A stretch of DNA of 31,834 nucleotides from Oscillospiraceae bacterium (GCA_017459865.1 JAFUCD010000017.1:1-31834), one strand, 5' to 3'; positions 1 through 7,314 are shown, numbered from the stretch's first letter. A program made the numbers and translations. The notes: generated by a model not told the origin, from the letters alone.

Positions 1-2
1 TC

Positions 3-608
3 CGCACGCACGCGGGTCTGATCTATGTCGGCGGGTATTATTACTACGTCAAGTCGAACGGACAGGCGGTCACGGGCAGCAATTACTTCGTCTCGAACAC
101 GAACGACTACATGCCGCGCGCGACGCACAACTTCGACGCCGAGGGGCACATGACGGACGTGCCGGTGATCAAGAACGGGCTGTACCCGGAAAACGGCAGG
201 CTGTATTACTACGTCAACGACGTGAAGACCCACGCGGGCCTCATTCAGATCGACGGGGATTACTATTACATCACGACGTCGTGCTTTGCGGTCGCGGGCT
301 GCGACTACTATGTCAGCAACACGAACGGGCTCATGGACAAGGGCACCTACACGTTCGGCGCGGACGGGAAGATGGTCGTACCGGAGCCGGACACGCGGAC
401 GGGCGTGTATGAGGAAGACGGCGAGCTGTACTACTATCTGAACGGCGTGCGGACACACGCGGGCCTGATCGAATGGGAGGGCCATTACTACTACATCAAG
501 TCCAACTGCACGGCGGTGCGGGACTGCGACTACTTCGTGTCGAACACGAACGACCTGCTGCCGCGCGGCACCTATCACTTCAACGCCGACGGCACGATGG
601 CCGTGTGA
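3..608 (+). CDS. C-terminal part of a repetitive surface protein (choline-binding-like repeats), 5' end missing
   Basis: The reading frame is open from the window edge to the TGA at 606-608, so only about 200 C-terminal residues are visible. They form tandem units of about 75 residues. Each unit has a GLY/GVY-x-E-(N/D)-G start, LYYY, the block THAGLI, a second YYY block, VSNTN and an (F/Y)xADGxM close. Two complete units and the end of a third are present. Aromatic- and glycine-rich repeats of this kind resemble cell-wall (choline-) binding repeats that hold extracellular proteins on the envelope, but the classical GW motif is not clear, so the ligand is unknown. The catalytic or adhesive part must lie upstream of the window. 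Two units carry extra Cys residues. The repeat nature is seen directly; envelope binding is inferred. Confidence 0.75.
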   Translation, partial: RTHAGLIYVGGYYYYVKSNGQAVTGSNYFVSNTNDYMPRATHNFDAEGHMTDVPVIKNGLYPENGRLYYYVNDVKTHAGLIQIDGDYYYITTSCFAVAGCDYYVSNTNGLMDKGTYTFGADGKMVVPEPDTRTGVYEEDGELYYYLNGVRTHAGLIEWEGHYYYIKSNCTAVRDCDYFVSNTNDLLPRGTYHFNADGTMAV

Positions 609-649
609 CGACCTCGAAAAAAATTCGTGCAAAGTTTCGGGACATGCGT

Positions 650-805
650 TATAATAGACATGAGCCTGACAACTCGCGGCTGATTGTCACGCAGGACTGA
701 TCATCCTGCCCGGCGGATCGGCGCCCGGTCGCGCGGGAGCGCTCCGCCAACGAAATAGACGCCCTGCAGAAGCTTTACAGGCTGCTGCAGGGCGTCAAGG
801 TTTTT
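650..805 (+). ncRNA. Possible short transcript: TATAAT box followed by a 12-bp terminator-like hairpin
   Basis: A perfect TATAAT lies at 650-655, with no good -35 and no TGN extension. About 100 bases downstream a perfect 12-bp stem (758-769 with 785-796, 15-base loop) is followed by AAGGTTTTT. No credible ORF lies between; the only one is seven codons from 660. This could be a small RNA, a leader, or simply the terminator of the surface-protein gene. A weak 6-bp inverted repeat (667-672 with 684-689) lies inside. Confidence 0.25.
758..805 (+). terminator. Hairpin terminator after the surface-protein gene
   Basis: Perfect stem GACGCCCTGCAG (758-769) with CTGCAGGGCGTC (785-796), loop of 15, followed by AAGGTTTTT. 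It separates the surface-protein gene from the recombinase gene. Confidence 0.6.
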
Positions 806-867
806 CCTGAAATTATAAAATTTTTGAAAATCATTACAAAAAGGAATGCAGTATCTTGCCCACTTCT

Positions 868-876
868 TGTTATAAT
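868..876 (+). promoter_or_regulatory. Extended -10 promoter for the serine recombinase
   Basis: TGTTATAAT (868-876) is an extended -10 box with TG one base upstream of a perfect TATAAT. There is no convincing -35. It lies 57 bases upstream of the chosen GTG start. The stretch 806-840 just upstream is AT-rich and could hold a recombinase binding site. Confidence 0.5.
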
Positions 877-932
877 AGAGCACAGACACGGGAATGCTCA
901 TATCAAGGCTTGGCGCGAGGGGGCGATACCGT

Positions 933-1541
933 GTGATCTACGGTTACATGCGCGTATCCACACAGGAGCAAAACGAAGACCGGCAGAGGGTTGCACTGCT
1001 GGAGTACGGCGTACCGCCCAAACAGATCTATCTGGACAAGCAATCGGGGAAAAACTTCGATCGTCCGATCTATCTGTATTTGCTCACCATCTTGCAGCCG
1101 CGGGATGTGCTTGTGATCAAAAGCATCGATCGGCTCGGCAGGAACTACGACGAGATCCTTGCTCAATGGAGGTTGCTGACCAAGGAGAAGGATGTGTCGA
1201 TCGTCGTTTTGGACATGCCGCTTCTGAATACGGCGAAGGACCGCGATTTGACGGGAACGTTGATCGCGGATATTGTGCTGCAGTTATTGAGCTATGTAGC
1301 CGAGACGGAGCGCATCCACATCCGCCAGCGGCAGGGGGAGGGCATCCAGGCGGCGAAGCGCCGCGGCGTCAAGCTGGGGCGGCCCAGCATGCCCAAGCCC
1401 TACGGCTATGAGGACATGGTCGAGGAGTGGGCGCAGGGGAACGTCTCCGGGCGCTATGCCGGGCGGCAGCTCGGCGTGGACCACAAGACCTTCCTGCGCT
1501 GGGCGCGCGACGAGACCGCCTCGGAAGACGACTGGGAGTAG
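933..1541 (+). CDS. Small serine recombinase (resolvase/invertase family)
   Basis: The 202-residue product has the usual layout of a small serine recombinase that exchanges DNA strands through a Ser-DNA link. It starts YGYMRVST with the nucleophilic Ser near residue 9, has the SIDRLGR motif around residues 64-70, a long E helix (ETERIHIRQRQ), and a C-terminal Hin-like helix-turn-helix after KLGRP. The start is placed at GTG 933 because AGGGGG (918-923) stands nine bases upstream and family members begin just before IYGYMRVST. An ATG at 894 would add 13 residues without homology. No pair of inverted crossover sites was found around it, so its target is unknown. It may be a domesticated or island recombinase. 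The SDR gene follows after 15 bases, probably in the same transcript. Confidence 0.88.
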   Translation: MIYGYMRVSTQEQNEDRQRVALLEYGVPPKQIYLDKQSGKNFDRPIYLYLLTILQPRDVLVIKSIDRLGRNYDEILAQWRLLTKEKDVSIVVLDMPLLNTAKDRDLTGTLIADIVLQLLSYVAETERIHIRQRQGEGIQAAKRRGVKLGRPSMPKPYGYEDMVEEWAQGNVSGRYAGRQLGVDHKTFLRWARDETASEDDWE

Positions 1542-1556
1542 AAAGGAGAAACCCGG

Positions 1557-2324
1557 ATGAAAATTGCCATCATCACCGGCGCATCCTCCGGCATGGGGAG
1601 AGAATTCGTGTATGCGCTGGACGCCGACGAGCAGTTCGACGAGCTGTGGGTCATCGCCCGTCGCCGCGAGCGGCTCGAGGCGCTGCAGGAAAAGACCCGC
1701 GCGCGCGTCCGCGTGCTGGCGCTGGACCTTCTGGACGCGCGGAGCATCGCCATCGTGCGGGAGGCGCTCGCCGCCGAGCAGCCGGAGGTGGCGGTGCTCG
1801 TGAACGCGGCGGGCTTCGGCGTGTTTGGCCCCTTCGCCGAGCGCGATCTGGACCGGCAGCTGAACATGATCGACTTAAACGCCCGCGCCCTCACGGCAAT
1901 GTGCCATATCTGCCTGCCGTATCTGCGCGAGGGCAGCCGGATCTATAACATGGGCAGCATGTCCTCGTGGCAGCCCGTGCCGTATATCAACGTCTACGGC
2001 GCGTCGAAGGCGTATGTGCTCAGCTTTTCACGCGCGCTGAGTCAGGAGCTCAAGCCCCGCGGCGTGCGCGTCATGGCGGTCTGCCCGGGCTGGATCCGGA
2101 CGGAGTTTTTCGACCACGCCGTCACGGACGACACGATCTGCTATTATAACCGCTTCTACCTGCCGGAGCCCGTGATCCGAAAGGCGCTGAAGGACATGAA
2201 GAAGGGCAAACTGACCTCCGTCCTCGGCCTCCCCGAGCGGATGCAGGCACGGGCGGTGAAGCTCCTGCCGGTCAAAATGGTGATGGACACGTGGTGCAGG
2301 CAGCAGAAGCAGCCGAGAGAATGA
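1557..2324 (+). CDS. Short-chain dehydrogenase/reductase (SDR)
   Basis: A cytoplasmic NAD(P)-dependent oxidoreductase of 255 residues, the usual length for classical SDRs. The Rossmann fold begins at residue 1 with TGASSGMG (7-14), NAAG is at 83-86, the catalytic Ser is probably S134, and the active-site pair is Y147-x3-K151 (YGASK). The run RVMAVCPGWIRTEFF follows in the usual place. The Arg-rich stretch after the second strand (ARRRER, 34-39) suggests NADP rather than NAD. The ribosome site GAAAGGAGAA lies just before the ATG. The substrate cannot be read from the sequence; the C-terminal tail resembles SDRs annotated as general or ketoacyl-type reductases. It sits 15 bases behind the recombinase gene. 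Confidence 0.85.
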   Translation: MKIAIITGASSGMGREFVYALDADEQFDELWVIARRRERLEALQEKTRARVRVLALDLLDARSIAIVREALAAEQPEVAVLVNAAGFGVFGPFAERDLDRQLNMIDLNARALTAMCHICLPYLREGSRIYNMGSMSSWQPVPYINVYGASKAYVLSFSRALSQELKPRGVRVMAVCPGWIRTEFFDHAVTDDTICYYNRFYLPEPVIRKALKDMKKGKLTSVLGLPERMQARAVKLLPVKMVMDTWCRQQKQPRE

Positions 2325-2537
2325 AACCGGATCTGGTGCAAGCTGCACAGGACAGGGGATAGGAGGGTGAAATGCGCCCTGACGGGCGCGTGAAATGTCG
2401 GCTGACGCCGACGTGAAATGCCGCCTTACGGCGGCGTGAAATGTCCTGACGGACGTTGTGGTGTCGGCTGACGCCGACGGATTGGAAAAAGGATGTCCCG
2501 GCTACCACCGCCCGCCGTTTGTGCGGCGCGCATCGCA

Positions 2538-2678
2538 GACCCTCTCCGTCACGGCGCGCCGCGCCGTGACACCTCCCCCAAAGGGGGAGGCAAGAAAATT
2601 GCCGCACCAACGCCGGTGCAGCGCACCCCTTGGCTCTCCCTTTGGGAGAGCTGTCAGCACCAGCTGACTGAGAGGGTC
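2538..2678. repeat. Nested palindromic (MITE-like) segment inside the hairpin mosaic
   Basis: Outer inverted repeat GACCCTCTC (2538-2546) with GAGAGGGTC (2670-2678). Inside are three perfect hairpins: GTCACGGCGC (2548-2557 with 2561-2570), CCTCCCCC (2572-2579 with 2583-2590) and CTCTCCC (2634-2640 with 2644-2650). The layout is that of a small non-autonomous repeat; no ORF is convincing. Confidence 0.65.
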
Positions 2679-2732
2679 CTTCGACGACCTCCGCACCTAC
2701 GGGTGCGCTGCCGTCGGTGCGGCGTTCGTCGG

Positions 2733-2825
2733 ACACGGGAGGGGCAAGCCCCTCCCCTACGGGTGCGTTGATTGTACGTTTTCTCGTAGGGGCGGGGCTT
2801 GCCCCTCCCGCGCGGTACGCTCCCG
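2733..2825. repeat. Large inverted repeat of GGGGC-rich arms inside the mosaic
   Basis: The left arm ACACGGGAGGGGCAAGCCCC (from 2734) continuing to CTACG near 2761 is matched in inverted orientation by CGTAGGGGCGGGGCTTGCCC and following bases (2785-2811). Each arm itself folds (GGGGCAAGCCCC). A short AT-rich centre (2768-2783) separates them. Confidence 0.6.
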
Positions 2826-3011
2826 GACACGGTAGGCACCTCGGCGGATCCGCACCGATCTCCCGCAACCACCCTCATTCTGATCCGTCGGCGAAGCCGA
2901 CACATCAACGCCGCCGCAAGGCGGCATTTCACGTGCCGTCAGGCACATTTCACTCGCCCAACGGGCGAATTTCACGTCGCCGTCAGGCGACATTTCACCC
3001 CAACAAAGACC

Positions 3012-3034
3012 GGGCGCGTTTCTGCAACGCGCCC
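3012..3034 (-). terminator. Terminator-like hairpin after yhaN
   Basis: Perfect 9-bp stem GGGCGCGTT (3012-3020) with AACGCGCCC (3026-3034), loop of 5, directly downstream of the yhaN stop on the minus strand. The following GGTCTTTGTT is only moderately U-rich. The stem nearly matches the hydF terminator at 27364-27392. Confidence 0.55.
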
Positions 3035-3041
3035 GTAAATT

Positions 3042-4982
3042 TTATATGATCTTCATGTCTACCAGCGCGTCCGGATAGTCGCGCTTATGGCAGGTGAAGA
3101 GGATGATCTGCCGCTTTTTTGCGAGCGTGTGCAGCAGCTCCACCGCGCGGTGGGCGCGGTCGTCGTCGAAGTTCACGAGCGTGTCGTCCAGGATGATCGG
3201 GCAGGGCTCCTCGCGCTCGAGCGCAAGCTCGCACATCGCCAGCCGCACCGCCAGATACATCAGATCCGCCGCGCCCGCCGAGAGATACGCCGTGCTGTGG
3301 CCCAGCGTGTCGCCCGCGCGCCGCGCCTCGGCGGTGAAGTCCCGCGTCAGCGCCAGCGCGTCATAGCGCCCGTCGGTCAGCGTCTGCATGTATTCCGCGG
3401 CCTTGCGCGCCAGCGCGGGGGAGAAGCGCTTCTGGATCTCCCGGTCGGCGGCGCCGAGCGCGGTCACCGCGTGGGCGATGGCGTCATACTGCGCCGTGAG
3501 CGCCGCGTGCCGGTCGAGCAGCGACCTGAGCTCGCTCTCCAGCGCCATCGGGTCGCCGATCACGGAGGCCGCGCCCTGCTCGCGCTCCAGCCGCGCGCGC
3601 AGCGAGCTGCGTACCTGCTCCAGCGCCTGCTTGCGCCGGAACACGTCCGCCGCCTCGCCCTCGCCGTGCTCAAAGTCCAGCTCCTGCAGCAGCCGTTCGT
3701 GCGTCTCGGCCTGCTCCTCGCGCGCCTCCTCCACGGCCTCCGCGGCCGTGCGCTCGGCGTGCATCGCGCTGCGGCAGGCGCGGAATGCCGCGCGGTGCGC
3801 GTCCTCCATCAGGAAGATCTCCTCCAGATCCTTCGCTCCGTATTCCGCGAGCAGGGCGGCGAGCCTGCGCTCGGCCTTGTCCGCGCGCTGTGCCGAGCGG
3901 AGATAACGCGCCAGCAGCGCCAGCCCGATCACGACGAAGGCCACCGCCGCGAAATAGAGCGGTCTTGCCTTCAGCAGCAGCGCCAGCACCACGGCAAGCG
4001 CCGCGAGCACGAGCGACGTCAGCCCGAGATACGGCGTCTGGCGCTTCGCGACGGTCTGCTCCAGCACGGCGATGCGCTTGGCGTCGCGGTCCACGCGCTG
4101 AGCCACCTCGTTCGGGTCCGCCACGCCGAAGGCCGTCTGCTCCAGCGCGGTGCGCTTTTGAGCGGCGTCGCGCCGCGCGGCGTCAAAGCGCTGCTCCAGC
4201 GCCTGCAGGTGCGCCTTCTCGGCGCTGATCGTGCGCAGGGCGTCGCGCCGCTCGCGGCTGCGCGCGGCGTTCATCGACCGCGCGAGATCCTCGATCTCCG
4301 CGTCCGTCTGCTCCAGCTCCTGCCGCAGGAGCTGCCGCTGCTGCTCCGCGTCGTTCAGACGTTGCAGCCGCTGCTCCGTCTCGGCGATCTGCCGCTCTAA
4401 GTCCGGCAGCGCGCCGCGCGTGCCGTGCCGCCGCTTGCGCAGCCATGCGCGCAGCTGGGCGTCGGCCTCGGTGTAGGAGCAGTCCTCCTCGCCCGCGGTC
4501 ACGATCGAGGCGATGCGCTTTTCCAGCTCCGGCGTGCCGGAGAGCATCACGCCGCCCTGCCCGATGAAGGCCGTGCGCGCGAACACGTCCGCCGATACGC
4601 CCGTGAGCTGCTCGCCCGCGTTCGCCGCCGTGAGCCCCGGCACGGGGATGCTCGTGCCGGTGTAGACGGCGGAAAATTCGCCCATCGGCGCGCCGCGCTG
4701 GGCGGTCGTGCGCCGGAGCGTGATCGCCTCGCCGTTGTGCGTCAGCTCCATGAGTCCCGCCATCGGCGCGCCGCTCCAGGGCGCGTATTTCGTCTTGTCC
4801 GGGAGCCTGCCGCCGCGGGCGCGCTGCGCGGTGTCGATGCCGTAGAGCATCGCCCGCAGGAACGCGCACCAGGTGCTCTTGCCGCTCTCGTTCGGGGCGT
4901 AGATGATGTTCAGCCCCTCGCCGGGCTTCAGCTCGTCTCCGGCGAGCGTGCCGAAGGTCGCCTGCATCCGGTGGATGATCAA
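3042..4982 (-). CDS. yhaN: YhaN-type SbcC/Rad50-like ATPase with a membrane hairpin
   Basis: This 646-residue protein is the ATPase partner of the nuclease encoded just upstream, a pair resembling SbcCD/Mre11-Rad50 that probably acts in DNA end processing. It has an N-terminal ATPase half with Walker A APNESGKST (29-37), long Glu/Arg-rich coiled coils (about 190-310 and 362-480), an ABC-type signature region near 555-577 and Walker B IILDD (596-600). At the coiled-coil apex, where Rad50/SbcC carry a CxxC zinc hook, there are instead two hydrophobic segments (about 318-338 and 341-360), so the complex may be tied to the membrane. The start overlaps the yhaO stop by ATGA, implying translational coupling. 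It is shorter than the B. subtilis protein as I remember it. Confidence 0.85.
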   Translation of the reverse strand: MIIHRMQATFGTLAGDELKPGEGLNIIYAPNESGKSTWCAFLRAMLYGIDTAQRARGGRLPDKTKYAPWSGAPMAGLMELTHNGEAITLRRTTAQRGAPMGEFSAVYTGTSIPVPGLTAANAGEQLTGVSADVFARTAFIGQGGVMLSGTPELEKRIASIVTAGEEDCSYTEADAQLRAWLRKRRHGTRGALPDLERQIAETEQRLQRLNDAEQQRQLLRQELEQTDAEIEDLARSMNAARSRERRDALRTISAEKAHLQALEQRFDAARRDAAQKRTALEQTAFGVADPNEVAQRVDRDAKRIAVLEQTVAKRQTPYLGLTSLVLAALAVVLALLLKARPLYFAAVAFVVIGLALLARYLRSAQRADKAERRLAALLAEYGAKDLEEIFLMEDAHRAAFRACRSAMHAERTAAEAVEEAREEQAETHERLLQELDFEHGEGEAADVFRRKQALEQVRSSLRARLEREQGAASVIGDPMALESELRSLLDRHAALTAQYDAIAHAVTALGAADREIQKRFSPALARKAAEYMQTLTDGRYDALALTRDFTAEARRAGDTLGHSTAYLSAGAADLMYLAVRLAMCELALEREEPCPIILDDTLVNFDDDRAHRAVELLHTLAKKRQIILFTCHKRDYPDALVDMKII

Positions 4983-6085
4983 AGCGGAAACACCTCCTCG
5001 TCCCGGTCCAGCGCGGCGAGACCCCAGCGCGCCGCCTGCGTGAGCTGCTCGCGCTTTTGGTCGGAGTCCGCCGCGTCATATTCCGTCTTCAGCGCCGCGA
5101 GGAAGAGCCCCCGCAGCGTGTCGTCGCCCGCCATCGCCCATACGTCGCGCTTCAGGCGCGTCTCGTCGCGCAGCTGCAGGGCAAAGACCTGCCCCTCCAG
5201 CGCCGCGCGCAGCCGCGTCAGATTCGGCGCGCGGTCGCATTCGCCCGTGAGCGTGATGCGGAAGATGTGCTGCGCCGCGCCCGGCGGCAGCAGCGCGCGC
5301 ACGGCCTCGAGCGCGTCCTGTCCCGCCACGTCCGCGGTCAGCTTTTCGTAGCGCCGCCCGCCGAGCGGGACGAACTCCGTCTCAACGTGTCCGCGCGAGA
5401 CCGTCGCGAGCAGCACGCCCTTTTCGCCCGTCTCGTCAAAGCCGCGCCCCTCGGCGCAGCCCGGCCAGGCGTAGAAGGTGTCGCCCGCGCGGCGCAGCCC
5501 GCTGCAGGCGTGCACATGCCCGAGCGCCGCGTAGTCAAAGCCCGAGTGCGCCAGCTCCGCCTCCGTCATCGGGTTGTAGGGGGAGTTGGGATTGCCGACC
5601 TCGCCGTGCACGCATAAAAGCTCCAGACAGTCCTCCGCGCGGTCGAGCGCGAAGCCGCGCAGCAGCCCGGGGCAGCGCTTGCTCTCGAAGGCCGCGCCCC
5701 ATACGCGCACGCCCAGCTCCGGCAGGAGCACCGGCTGCAGCTGCGCGCGCGTGAAGAGATGTACGTTGTCCGGAAAGCGCACCCGCGCGTAGGGCGAGGC
5801 CGTGGTGTAATAGTCGTGGTTGCCGGGCGCGATGAAGACGGGCAGGTCGGTCTCGGCGAAGGTCTCTGACAGCATGCGCACGGTCTCGCCGTAGGGGCTG
5901 TCCGTGTCCAGCAGATCCCCGGGCAGGAGGATCAGCTGCGCGCCCTGCGCCTGGGCCAGCGCCGGGAGAGAGCGCAGGAGCTGCCGCTGCTCGCGCCGCC
6001 GCTGCGCCGCGAGCGCGCCGGGCAGCGCCTCGAACGCCGAGTCGAGATGCAGGTCCGCCGCGTGCAGGATCCGAATGCTGTTCAT
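4979..6085 (-). CDS. yhaO: YhaO-type SbcD/Mre11-like metallophosphoesterase (DNA exonuclease)
   Basis: A 368-residue calcineurin-like phosphoesterase, the likely nuclease subunit of the YhaO-YhaN pair. Metal-binding motifs are visible in family order: DLHLD (11-15), GDLLD (56-60), GNHD (88-91), then VHGEV and GHVH further on. A C-terminal capping region follows. The start is placed at ATG 6085 (MNSIRILHAADLHL), which overlaps the ymdB stop as ATGA and has GAGGCGG upstream; the ten extra residues of the longer frame lie inside ymdB and have no homology. Its own stop overlaps the yhaN start in the same way, so the three genes form a tight operon. Confidence 0.88.
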   Translation of the reverse strand: MNSIRILHAADLHLDSAFEALPGALAAQRRREQRQLLRSLPALAQAQGAQLILLPGDLLDTDSPYGETVRMLSETFAETDLPVFIAPGNHDYYTTASPYARVRFPDNVHLFTRAQLQPVLLPELGVRVWGAAFESKRCPGLLRGFALDRAEDCLELLCVHGEVGNPNSPYNPMTEAELAHSGFDYAALGHVHACSGLRRAGDTFYAWPGCAEGRGFDETGEKGVLLATVSRGHVETEFVPLGGRRYEKLTADVAGQDALEAVRALLPPGAAQHIFRITLTGECDRAPNLTRLRAALEGQVFALQLRDETRLKRDVWAMAGDDTLRGLFLAALKTEYDAADSDQKREQLTQAARWGLAALDRDEEVFPL

Positions 6086-6858
6086 CGCACGCGCACCGCC
6101 TCGGCCGAGATGCACTTGCCCGTCTCGCTGTCGATCTCAAAGATCGCGCCCTCGAGCTTGCAGGCGCCCATCGCCGCCTCATACCGGCGCGGCGGATCGC
6201 CGAGGAACTTGCCGATGCTCTGCTCCGGCGCGATGCCCAGCACCGACTGCGCCGGTCCCGTCATACCCAGATCGGTGATGTAGCCCGTGCCCTCGGGCAG
6301 CACGTCGGCGTCCGAGGTCTGCACATGCGTGTGCGTGCCCCACACGGCGCTCACGCGCCCGTCGAGATAAAAGCCCATCGCGCGCTTTTCGCTCGTGCCC
6401 TCGGCGTGCATGTCCACGAGAATGACGGGCGTCTCCGCCTCGTCCAGGATATCGTCGATGACGAGGAAGGGGTTGTCCGTGTTGGCGTCGAGCGTGAATT
6501 TGCCCATCAGATTCGCGACGCAGACCTTCACGCCCCCGCGCGTCTGGAACACGCCCCAGCCGCGCCCCGGGCATTGGGGGGCGAAGTTCGACGGGCGCAG
6601 GATGCGCTTGTGCCGGTCGAGATAGGGCTGCAGCTCATAGCGCGTCCAGGTGTGGTTGCCCAGCGTGATCACGTCGGCTCCGGCGGCGAAGATCGCGTCC
6701 GCCTGCTTCGGCGTGATGCCGACGACGTTCGCGTTCTCGCCGTTCACGACGGCGAAATCGATCTCCCGCTCCGCCTTGAGCGCTTTCAGTTTTTCGGTCA
6801 AAAAGGCGAGACCCGGCGCGCCCACGACGTCGCCGACCGCCAAAATACGCAGCTTCAT
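6082..6858 (-). CDS. ymdB: YmdB-family metallophosphoesterase (2',3'-cyclic nucleotide phosphodiesterase)
   Basis: This 258-residue cytoplasmic phosphodiesterase matches the YmdB family throughout. The di-metal site is formed by GD (9-10), NGEN (39-42), GNH (67-69), DMHAE (149-153) and GTHTHV (174-179). In B. subtilis YmdB cleaves 2',3'-cyclic nucleotides and influences biofilm and motility gene expression. I chose ATG 6858 rather than 6867 because the SD GAGGAG directly abuts the upstream ATG but stands nine bases before MKLRIL. It is the first gene of the ymdB-yhaO-yhaN operon. In many Firmicutes ymdB sits beside rny instead, so the nuclease neighbourhood here is different. Confidence 0.9.
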   Translation of the reverse strand: MKLRILAVGDVVGAPGLAFLTEKLKALKAEREIDFAVVNGENANVVGITPKQADAIFAAGADVITLGNHTWTRYELQPYLDRHKRILRPSNFAPQCPGRGWGVFQTRGGVKVCVANLMGKFTLDANTDNPFLVIDDILDEAETPVILVDMHAEGTSEKRAMGFYLDGRVSAVWGTHTHVQTSDADVLPEGTGYITDLGMTGPAQSVLGIAPEQSIGKFLGDPPRRYEAAMGACKLEGAIFEIDSETGKCISAEAVRVR

Positions 6859-6918
6859 TTTGCGCATCTCCTCTATGTGAAATACAGGATGTCAGGACAG
6901 AATGATCCATAGTATATT

Positions 6919-6927
6919 ATTATAACA
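6919..6927 (-). promoter_or_regulatory. Extended -10 promoter for ymdB-yhaO-yhaN
   Basis: On the minus strand TGTTATAAT is read from 6927 to 6919, a perfect extended -10 box. It lies about 60 bases upstream of the chosen ymdB start. No strong -35 is seen, as expected for an extended -10 promoter. Confidence 0.6.
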
Positions 6928-7039
6928 TATCTTATGCAGCAAACGCAAATTTTCTCCCGGCGAAATCTCCCGGCAGTAAAACGCGGCGGCGCTGCGCATA
7001 CTGATCATGCAGTTTTTGTCGAGGGGAGGCGAATGAAAA

Positions 7040-7222
7040 ATGAGCGCGAGATCCACACAGACCATGAACATCGTCAAGGGCGTCGGCATCGGCATGGCCC
7101 TCGGCGCGGCGGCGGGCATGCTGCTCAAGCCGCAGAAGAAGACCGGCAAACGCATCGTGTCCGACGCCATGCAGGCGGTCGGCAACCTGACGGAGAGCAT
7201 CTGCGACGTCATGGGCTGGTAA
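7040..7222 (+). CDS. Small YtxH-like membrane-anchored protein
   Basis: This 60-residue product has an N-terminal Gly/Ala-rich hydrophobic stretch (GVGIGMALGAAAGMLL, about 14-29), a basic turn (KPQKKTGKR), and a short amphipathic tail. This pattern is typical of YtxH-like small stress or envelope proteins. The start at 7040 is supported by GAGGGGAGG at 7021-7029; an ATG at 7033 is in another frame. It is monocistronic, ending in a strong hairpin at 7243. Function is unknown. Confidence 0.7.
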   Translation: MSARSTQTMNIVKGVGIGMALGAAAGMLLKPQKKTGKRIVSDAMQAVGNLTESICDVMGW

Positions 7223-7242
7223 ACACATGGTAAACACAAACA

Positions 7243-7279
7243 CGCCGCTGTGTACAGCAAGTACACGGCGGCGCGTTTG
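7243..7279 (+). terminator. Terminator after the small YtxH-like gene
   Basis: The stem at 7243-7255 pairs with 7261-7273 (13 bp, one G-U) around AGCAA, followed by CGTTTGC. It isolates the small gene from tRNA-Arg. Confidence 0.7.
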
Positions 7280-7314
7280 CGGGAAAAGAATTTTTGAAAA
7301 ACCGAAAAAAAGAC

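Larger units (their letters stand above)
2367..2998. repeat. Hairpin mosaic with mirror-image arrays of GTGAAAT-plus-hairpin units
   Basis: The 717 bases between the SDR and yhaN genes hold no gene. On the left (2367-2478) are about five units of 23 bases: GTGAAAT, a 4-6-bp stem, a TGAC or TTAC loop, then the matching stem. The stems are GCGCCC (2374-2379 with 2384-2389), GTCGGC (2397-2402 with 2407-2412), GCCGCC (2420-2425 with 2430-2435), GTCC (2443-2446 with 2451-2454) and GTCGGC (2463-2468 with 2473-2478). On the right (2887-2998) the same units occur inverted, with ATTTCAC and GTCA or related loops. Stem sequences change but stay paired. Between the arrays lie further palindromes, listed separately. 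Confidence 0.85.

Noticed and set aside
894..932. Longer recombinase start at ATG 894
   Set aside because: The extra 13 residues have no family counterpart and a good SD precedes GTG 933.
894..1541. DNA invertase switching the upstream surface-protein gene
   Set aside because: No pair of inverted crossover sites flanking a promoter was found; only a hairpin typical of a terminator.
2367..2998. CRISPR array
   Set aside because: The repeat unit is 23 bases with no unique spacers, units are hairpins and the right half is inverted; no cas genes.
2458..3049. Overlapping open frames in the hairpin mosaic
   Set aside because: They are composed of palindromic DNA, lack SD sites, and show low-complexity Arg/Pro-rich products.
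3087..4400. Long plus-strand open frame opposite yhaN
   Set aside because: It is an antisense shadow of a GC-rich gene, with a His/Arg/Leu-rich product and no motifs. The same applies to similar frames opposite etfA, lctD, lctP and GH2.
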